Positions 5,640-9,516 of a stretch of DNA of 9,516 nucleotides are shown one piece after another (the stretch's first letter is position 1; every line of letters begins with the position of its first letter). Made by a program: the position numbers and the translations under genes. The notes under the pieces were generated by a model, which saw only the letters and a list, made by a program, of their open reading frames with translations, made no database searches and was not told where the DNA came from. Origin of the DNA: Nitrososphaerales archaeon TH703 (GTDB taxonomy: Archaea; Thermoproteota; Nitrososphaeria; Nitrososphaerales; Nitrososphaeraceae); contig JAATVL010000285.1 in the NCBI GenBank assembly GCA_014523525.1, positions 1-9,516 of the forward strand. The letters run 5' to 3'.

Positions 5640-6836
5640 TTAGTATAGCCGTTTATACAATACTTCATGATTTCCTGTTGTATCGTCTTCCCATACCATG
5701 TGGATTCCATTACTTGATACTGTAATAGACGGACATTCTGAGATTCCAGCATTGTTACTTAAATTTATAGCTTTATTGAGGCCAGGTCCATTAATAGTAC
5801 TTTTTTCTAAGAAAATATCTTGATTACCATTTATACTATCTTGCCATACAACATATCTTATACCATTATTGATAATAATCTCTACATTTGAGGAGTTCTT
5901 AGAAGGAAGACGAATCGTATTCCCAAAATCGTTACCATTATTTACGCTGCTTTTAATATTAACATGTTTTTCATCAACTGGTAAATTATTAGTCCAAGAA
6001 ACTAACACATGGTCACCAGATGCGGCCACTTGAGATTCTCCACCATCTATATCCTCATTATTTAGCCTGCTAACATTAGCGATATAGCTTGTATTTTTGT
6101 CATTTTTATCACTCTTAATAAATAATATTTCTGTATCTTTATTGTTCTTTTTGTTCCATGTTATATAATATTCATTTCCATATGCAGCTATCTTGGGATA
6201 CGTTTCCGTATCAGCCGTACCAATCTTTCTTAATTCTCCGAATGTTTTACCTGCGTCATCACTCTTGCTCAATAATACCATATTACTAGCATCCATATCG
6301 AAACTGTTCCATACTATGTAGACGTTTTTTCCTTCTGCTGCTAATTCGACATGATGTGGACCCATCGAATTCTGACTTACTGCAATACTATTAGTAAATG
6401 TCTTACCCATGTCAGAGCTCTCGCAGAACATTATTTCTCGTTTACCAGAGCTATCATCTACCCAAGCCACGTAAATAATATCTCCAACACTTGCAATTTG
6501 GGGATGTTCTGAAAACCCAGGGTTATTACTTAGGTTTATGGGTGAGCCAAATGTATTCCCACCATCATTACTTTTTCTAAAAAATACATCATAATTCTTG
6601 CCATAATTGCCTACAGACTCTTGCCAAACTACAAATAGATTATTTGACGATGAGCTTATCTGCGGATACACAGAATCATCTTCATTTTGAGTCAGATTTT
6701 TTGGTTCACTAACAAAATGCAATATTTCGGGAGATTTTTCCTTATCTTCAAGTTGTATTACGCTTGCTTGTGCAAATGTGAATGATCCTATTATGAGTAA
6801 TGTGATTATATAAATATGGTATTGAGGGACTTTCAT
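5640..6836 (-). CDS. Secreted seven-repeat beta-propeller (sialidase/BNR-like, probably non-catalytic)
   Basis: A 398-residue exported protein. The signal peptide spans residues 1 to about 24 (basic start, hydrophobic YIITLLIIGSFTFAQAS). The mature part consists of seven repeats of about 51 residues, each with a P-x-I/V...V-x-W core; the tryptophans fall at 71, 125, 176, 227, 281, 331 and 382. Between them are Asp-box (BNR) turns: SNDGGNTF (89-96), SSDMGKTF (140-147), SDDAGKTF (192-199) and a degenerate SVNNGNDF (297-304). This is the sialidase-like propeller type. The FRIP motif and arginine triad of true sialidases are not apparent, so I infer a binding or structural role at the cell surface, not glycoside cleavage. 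No C-terminal membrane anchor or sorting sequence is visible. The ATG at 6836 is the only start that preserves the signal peptide. It is monocistronic, with 625 gene-free bases upstream. Confidence 0.85.
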   Translation of the reverse strand: MKVPQYHIYIITLLIIGSFTFAQASVIQLEDKEKSPEILHFVSEPKNLTQNEDDSVYPQISSSSNNLFVVWQESVGNYGKNYDVFFRKSNDGGNTFGSPINLSNNPGFSEHPQIASVGDIIYVAWVDDSSGKREIMFCESSDMGKTFTNSIAVSQNSMGPHHVELAAEGKNVYIVWNSFDMDASNMVLLSKSDDAGKTFGELRKIGTADTETYPKIAAYGNEYYITWNKKNNKDTEILFIKSDKNDKNTSYIANVSRLNNEDIDGGESQVAASGDHVLVSWTNNLPVDEKHVNIKSSVNNGNDFGNTIRLPSKNSSNVEIIINNGIRYVVWQDSINGNQDIFLEKSTINGPGLNKAINLSNNAGISECPSITVSSNGIHMVWEDDTTGNHEVLYKRLY

Positions 6837-7039
6837 GATTAATGATAGTATATGTTGCTAGTTATTAATCTCTAGATCACAAAGTTCCATTGATCGATAG
6901 ATTCCTTACTCAAACACAAATAATTGAACCAATAAACCGTACTTGGAAGTATGTAGAAATTTCTATCTAATTATAAAGTTTTGTGCATAAGCCATTTTAC
7001 GAGTAATCATTATTATTTGCTGCTTATTCTGAAACTTTG

Positions 7040-7092
7040 CCCTGTGATGTGCTAGACCAATCTGAATACAAGCAGATTACAGGGTATTTTTA
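7040..7092 (+). ncRNA. Candidate structured RNA: long hairpin followed by a T-run
   Basis: CCCTGTGAT (7040-7048) pairs with ATTACAGGG (7076-7084): nine pairs including one G-U. A single G/G mismatch follows, then TGCT (7050-7053) pairs with AGCA (7071-7074), and AGA-CCAA-TCT (7054-7063) can form a small inner hairpin. TATTTTTATG follows directly on the plus strand only. A TATA-like TAATTATAA near 6969-6977 would place a transcript start around 7000, giving an RNA of roughly 90 bases. It could be a small RNA or a terminator with no visible gene; I recognise no known RNA family. Confidence 0.4.
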
Positions 7093-7221
7093 TGTACATC
7101 ATATTTCATCATTACAAAATAAATTATTATAATAAAGCAAAGAAAATATAGTTTCGAATAAGATTTGTTAAAACATTAATTTCTACAAACATTATAAATC
7201 TGATTCGATACAATGTTCTTG

Positions 7222-7248
7222 ATTAGAGAGTCTAGACTGTACTCTAAT
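7222..7248. repeat. Inverted repeat with nested palindrome
   Basis: ATTAGAG (7222-7228) and CTCTAAT (7242-7248) are perfect 7-base arms. The spacer begins with the 10-base palindrome AGTCTAGACT (7229-7238). It lies about 215 bases before the next gene, far for an operator. Confidence 0.35.
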
Positions 7249-7431
7249 TCGAGCTTGAATAACATTGTTGTTATTTTAATTTAATCCAATCATCTCAGGG
7301 AATTTTCATATGGTTTAGATAATATTTCAAGATAATAATAAGAAGTAACAAGAAATACAAAAATATGGATAATATGAATTATTTATTAGAGTATTATAGT
7401 ACTGTCATGTTGAAAAATTACAAAAGGTGGA

Positions 7432-7439
7432 TTTATGTA
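7432..7439 (+). promoter_or_regulatory. TATA-like box of the 90-residue secreted protein gene
   Basis: TTTATGTA is centred about 26 bases before the ATG at 7462, the spacing expected for a leaderless archaeal transcript. Confidence 0.4.
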
Positions 7440-7461
7440 TAATGAATTAATACAGTAAATA

Positions 7462-7734
7462 ATGAACAAGAAACAATCAATGAAAGCATTCCTAGTGTTG
7501 GGAACAATTGTTGCTGTTGCAATGATTGGTATTACTAGCAGTAACGCACGCGTATATGCCGGCGGATACGGAAATGACGATGACATAAGCTGGAAGAAAT
7601 TCAAGAATTCTAATACCTATGAGGATGCGAATAAAAAAACACAAAAATGCTTTGAAAGGGCACACGATAGAGGAGATAATCTTGCCGGATATGAAGTAGA
7701 GAAATGTGAAGACAAACCTGGCTCCTATGATTGA
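7462..7734 (+). CDS. Small secreted protein with two cysteines, unknown
   Basis: A 90-residue precursor. The signal peptide covers residues 1 to about 33: basic NKKQ, a hydrophobic core AFLVLGTIVAVAMIGI (9-24), then a small-residue cleavage region ending VYA before GGYGNDDD. The mature part is about 57 residues, very polar, with alternating acidic and basic residues (SWKKFKNS, KKTQKCFERAHDRGD, EVEKCEDKPG). Its two cysteines, 63 and 82, could form one disulfide outside the cell. I do not recognise a named family; small secreted proteins of this style are common in Nitrososphaeria. The ATG at 7462 fits the TATA-like box 26 bases upstream, while the internal Met at residue 7 would also leave a working signal peptide. 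A long T-tract ends the gene, so it is probably a single-gene unit. Confidence 0.75.
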   Translation: MNKKQSMKAFLVLGTIVAVAMIGITSSNARVYAGGYGNDDDISWKKFKNSNTYEDANKKTQKCFERAHDRGDNLAGYEVEKCEDKPGSYD

Positions 7735-7768
7735 GAAGTATTATGGCCAGTAACTAAGTGCATTCACC

Positions 7769-7793
7769 ACAATTTTTTTTCTTTTTTTATTGT
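7769..7793 (+). terminator. Strong poly-U terminator after the secreted protein gene
   Basis: A tract of eight T, one C and seven T (7773-7788) lies about 40 bases after the stop. It is flanked by ACAAT (7769-7773) and ATTGT (7789-7793), which are complementary. U-rich tracts like this terminate archaeal transcription. Confidence 0.65.
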
Positions 7794-7940
7794 AGTAATA
7801 CTTTACATGTTTTATTATTGATAACTGCTACTTAACTACGTATTAGAGAATCAGTTCTAAGTTTAAGAGTGAATAAAAAATTTTAAATCGCCATAGTAAT
7901 TATCATAATTTTGTAAATTCATTATTTCCTAACAGATAAT

Positions 7941-7950
7941 CTATATATTT
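7941..7950 (+). promoter_or_regulatory. TATA-like box before the zinc-finger gene
   Basis: CTATATATTT predicts transcription from about 7972, leaving a leader of roughly 27-32 bases before the candidate ATGs at 7999 and 8004. Confidence 0.4.
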
Positions 7951-7998
7951 ACATCCCTAGAAAGGAATTGGATGTTCTAATATCAAGTGAGAATAAAT

Positions 7999-8268
7999 AT
8001 GACATGTCAAAAATCCTTGTTAATGGTAATAGTGCTTTGGCGTGAATCTTGGTTAAAGCCTCTTTCAATCTACGATATTGAAACTGATACTTGCAAATTT
8101 TGTAAAAGAATATTACGTGATCAAGACTTTGTTACATCCTGTGAATTTTGCGATATTGGTATTATGCATGACAATTGTGCCAATGAACACGTCTTGAATA
8201 AACACAAAGTCGAGGTTAAGAAGAAAATAGAATTACATAGAGACAAACGATTACATGATTTTCAATAA
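7999..8268 (+). CDS. Small RING/B-box-like zinc-finger protein, unknown function
   Basis: A cytoplasmic protein of about 89 residues (GTG at 7987 and ATG at 8023 are alternative starts). Counting from 7987, the ligand pattern is Cys36-x2-Cys39, Cys52-x2-Cys55, His61-x2-Cys64, His68-x4-His73: eight ligands, enough for two zinc ions in a cross-brace or B-box-like finger. A basic, probably helical tail follows (EVKKKIELHRDKRLHDFQ). Such fingers usually mediate protein contacts; no E3-ligase role should be assumed in an archaeon. The N-terminus is odd: in this frame it reads MTCQKSLLMVIVLWR, whereas the frame from ATG 8004 reads MSKILVNGNSALA and stops at TGA (8043-8045), exactly where a +1 step would enter ESWLKPLSIYDIE of this frame. 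The latter fusion reads more like a real protein. The zinc-finger core is clear; the start is not. Confidence 0.7.
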   Translation: MTCQKSLLMVIVLWRESWLKPLSIYDIETDTCKFCKRILRDQDFVTSCEFCDIGIMHDNCANEHVLNKHKVEVKKKIELHRDKRLHDFQ

Positions 8269-8299
8269 TTGGCTATGTGTTTAAGGAAAATAAAATATT

Positions 8300-8326
8300 C
8301 ATTCTAATTCTTCTATTCATAGAATG
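8300..8326 (+). terminator. Possible hairpin terminator after the zinc-finger gene
   Basis: CATTCTA (8300-8306) and TAGAATG (8320-8326) are perfect 7-base arms around a T-rich loop, 32 bases after the stop. No T-run follows. The rest of 8269-8542 shows no coding frame; AGTTC-TAGT-GAACT (8336-8349) is another small inverted repeat there. Confidence 0.3.
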
Positions 8327-8542
8327 TGCTAAATAAGTTCTAGTGAACTAACCAAAATTATTGGCAAAAAAAGCATGAAAAAATACTAATGACATGATCC
8401 AGATTAAAGTATCGAACACTTATCTTTCTTTGGAGTTTCTTTTGGCTCTACTACTCATATAGCATTATACTTGTCCTAAAACAATCTATAGCTTTAGGGA
8501 AATATTTCACAGAAAAGATTATTTATTAGATACGGCGTTTTT

Positions 8543-8977
8543 ATGAGGATGAACAAATTCGTACATGTTTTGCTGGTTTTTGCCAGTGTATTTATAACAA
8601 TGCAAATTACAACATTGGATACAGCAGAGGCTGGAAAATATCCTAGGATTAGAGCTAATGCAGGTGATGATTTTAAGGTGTTTGAAAATAAGGAAGTAAA
8701 ACTAGATGGTTCTGAAAGTCGAGGCGGTTTCAAAAAATTTGTTGACTTTGAATGGGAATTGGTCAGAATTAATGGTACTAAGGTACAAAATAATAATGAA
8801 CCATTTGAAATTAATAGTGACGATAAATCTAGGGCTTCATTCATGGCCCCCGAGATCGTCTCAGGGGAAGCTACTTATGAATTCAAGTTGACAGTACGTG
8901 ATGAGATTGATAGAGAAGATGATGATACTGTCATGGTGCATGTGATGAACCAACAACTTCCAGTTGGACCTACCTAA
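8543..8977 (+). CDS. Secreted single PKD/Ig-like domain protein
   Basis: A 144-residue exported protein. Residues 1-30 are a signal peptide (basic start, hydrophobic FVHVLLVFASVFITM, cleavage likely after AEA). Residues 36-135 form one PKD/Ig-like beta-sandwich of the kind repeated in cell-surface proteins: ANAGDDFKVFENKEVKLDGSE spans 38-58, then FEWEL (69-73), ASFMAPE (98-104), YEFKLTVRDE (112-121) and DDTVMVHV (127-134). Such domains act in adhesion or as spacers and often occur in tandem, so a single copy ending at QQLPVGPT is short for the group; I see no further domain in any frame after the stop. An AT-rich TATA-like stretch (ATTATTTATTA, 8518-8528) lies 15-25 bases before the ATG at 8543; Met at 8549 is an alternative start. 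It is probably monocistronic. Confidence 0.8.
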   Translation: MRMNKFVHVLLVFASVFITMQITTLDTAEAGKYPRIRANAGDDFKVFENKEVKLDGSESRGGFKKFVDFEWELVRINGTKVQNNNEPFEINSDDKSRASFMAPEIVSGEATYEFKLTVRDEIDREDDDTVMVHVMNQQLPVGPT

Positions 8978-8999
8978 CGAACCACTGCTTAGCATAGGG

Positions 9000-9028
9000 C
9001 TCGTCGTGTAGGCGAAATGATCGATGAG
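9000..9028 (+). terminator. Hairpin after the PKD-like gene
   Basis: CTCGTCG (9000-9006) can pair with CGATGAG (9022-9028), seven pairs including one G-U, around a 15-base loop. ATCTTTATG follows, a weak T-run. It is 22 bases past the stop at 8977. It could be a terminator or part of a small RNA; the local GC content is higher than in the surroundings. Confidence 0.3.
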
Positions 9029-9089
9029 ATCTTTATGAAGCCATACTAGTATAATTAGAACTCAGGGCAGAATACGGAATAATACAACC

Positions 9090-9224
9090 ATGAAAATATA
9101 CCATATTTCCTTAATTAATCTAATGTATTGTATTTTACTCCTAATAATATCAATAACATCATCAAGGACAGAAAAAAGTGGGCCCATGATTTATAGGCCC
9201 AAAACGAGAATAAAGTTAGTATAA
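9090..9224 (+). CDS. Possible 44-residue secreted or membrane microprotein
   Basis: The frame starts at ATG 9090 with MKIYHISLINLMYCILLLI, continues ISITSSRTEKSGPMIYRPKT and ends KLV-TAA. It has a short basic start, a hydrophobic segment over residues 8-23, then a polar basic tail, which looks like a signal peptide or a single-span membrane microprotein. No homologous family is recognised, and chance AT-rich DNA readily codes hydrophobic residues, so support is limited. The stop TAA (9222-9224) is followed immediately, in the same frame, by the GTG start of the next gene. Confidence 0.35.
   Translation: MKIYHISLINLMYCILLLIISITSSRTEKSGPMIYRPKTRIKLV
9179..9201 (+). promoter_or_regulatory. TATA box enclosed by a GC-rich inverted repeat
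   Basis: TGGGCC (9179-9184) and GGCCCA (9196-9201) form a perfect 6-base inverted repeat with an 11-base spacer holding the TATA-like TTTATA (9190-9195). Transcription would begin near 9220, at or just before the GTG at 9225. The GC arms stand out in this AT-rich DNA and could be a repressor site covering the promoter. Confidence 0.35.
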
Positions 9225-9516
9225 GTGTCAACCATTTCTACCGAAGCGCAAATCAGTAATAATAACAAGTTATCATATTTGAAGGACTTTAATGAAGTGT
9301 TTGAGTTTGTAAAGTTTTCTGTCAATTCAATATATGAAATGAAACGAGCTGGTTTGAGCCTGATGCTTCATGGAATGCCTACAAGAGTGGGGGCTTATCA
9401 CGTATTAGGTTCAAATGTCATTGCCATGAATAGTTTCGTGTTAGACTTGGTAAAGAAATATTCAACTTCCAATGATCAATACAACGCTTATTTATTTACG
9501 GTACTTTTACATGAGT
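9225..9516 (+). CDS. Metalloprotease-like protein, N-terminal part (3' end cut by window)
   Basis: Ninety-seven codons are present and the frame runs off the right edge. The N-terminus is polar; from residue 36 it reads IYEMKRAGLSLMLHGMPTRV, then GAYHVLGSNVIAMNSFVLDL (56-75), and it ends NAYLFTVLLHE (87-97). The arrangement, with a conserved G-x-x-H-x-x-G-S/T-N stretch followed by a hydrophobic helix ending LLHE, resembles thaumarchaeal proteins in which LLHE begins an HExxH zinc-protease motif; the second histidine would lie just beyond the window. That is recall plus inference and is not proven here. The start is GTG at 9225, since TAA at 9222-9224 closes the frame directly upstream. A TATA-like TTTATA at 9190-9195 supports a near-leaderless transcript. 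There is no signal peptide unless the upstream microprotein frame is read through. Confidence 0.6.
   Translation, partial: MSTISTEAQISNNNKLSYLKDFNEVFEFVKFSVNSIYEMKRAGLSLMLHGMPTRVGAYHVLGSNVIAMNSFVLDLVKKYSTSNDQYNAYLFTVLLHE

Larger units (their letters stand above)
6837..7461. other. 625-base gene-free region
   Basis: No coding frame of credible length occurs on either strand. The stretch must hold the propeller promoter (minus) and the promoter of the 90-residue secreted protein (plus). It also holds a strong hairpin at 7040-7084 and an inverted repeat at 7222-7248, described separately. A 25-codon frame (7365-7442) exists but has no supporting feature. Confidence 0.5.

Noticed and set aside
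7365..7442. 25-codon plus-strand frame (starts MDNMNYLLEYYSTV)
   Set aside because: It is very short, in AT-rich DNA, and overlaps the likely TATA box of the next gene; nothing else supports it.
7379..8530. 13-base direct repeat ATTATTTATTAGA at about 7379 and 8518
   Set aside because: It is composed almost entirely of A and T and expected by chance or as promoter-like sequence; there are no flanking signs of a mobile element.
8494..8844. Minus-strand frame opposite the PKD-like gene
   Set aside because: The plus strand has a signal peptide and a recognisable domain; the opposite frame has neither.
8979..9060. Possible tRNA or C/D-box RNA in the slightly GC-richer stretch after the PKD-like gene
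   Set aside because: No cloverleaf or TTC loop can be built, and the box C-like ATGATC has no matching box D at a proper distance. Only a simple hairpin remains.

Overview
The window looks like a chromosomal segment of an ammonia-oxidising archaeon of the class Nitrososphaeria (Thaumarchaeota), probably a Nitrososphaera- or Nitrosocosmicus-like lineage. This is inferred from gene content and layout. It is AT-rich, and it carries an archaeal pantoate kinase, an AbrB-PhoU fusion protein, a DUF4443 winged-helix protein, a TRAM-domain protein and several small secreted proteins. TATA-like boxes sit about 25 bases before many start codons, as expected for leaderless archaeal transcripts, and U-rich tracts follow several genes. 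I see no rRNA, tRNA, CRISPR array, transposase or phage gene.

Left part (1-3755), compact and conserved. A 3'-truncated pantoate kinase gene (coenzyme A synthesis, minus strand) diverges from a PhoU-like regulator (plus). Two minus-strand genes follow: a small ferredoxin-fold-like protein and a DUF4443 winged-helix protein. The DUF4443 gene diverges from cbtB-cbtA, a putative cobalt transporter pair, across 110 bases that hold two opposed TATA boxes and a small inverted repeat. Cobalt is needed for cobalamin, which these archaea make, so the DUF4443 protein is a reasonable but unproven candidate regulator of the transporter.

Middle (3756-5471). A 53-residue zinc ribbon is followed, one base out of frame, by a long open frame ending in a TRAM domain. 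The junction reads CTT-TAA, and a single +1 step would fuse the two into one protein of about 207 residues. A multi-pass membrane protein follows; its natural ATG start is separated from the rest of its frame by a run of nine T.

Right part (5472-9516), loosely packed accessory DNA. It holds a secreted seven-repeat beta-propeller (minus), a 625-base gene-free stretch with a strong hairpin followed by a T-run (candidate small RNA), a small secreted two-cysteine protein, a small zinc-finger protein whose N-terminus also looks one base out of frame, a secreted PKD/Ig-like protein, an unlisted 44-codon secreted or membrane microprotein, and the start of a metalloprotease-like gene cut by the window end exactly at its HE motif.

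The most notable signal is three places where a single-base shift would restore a more natural protein. These may be recoding sites, recent mutations, or assembly errors; the sequence alone cannot tell.
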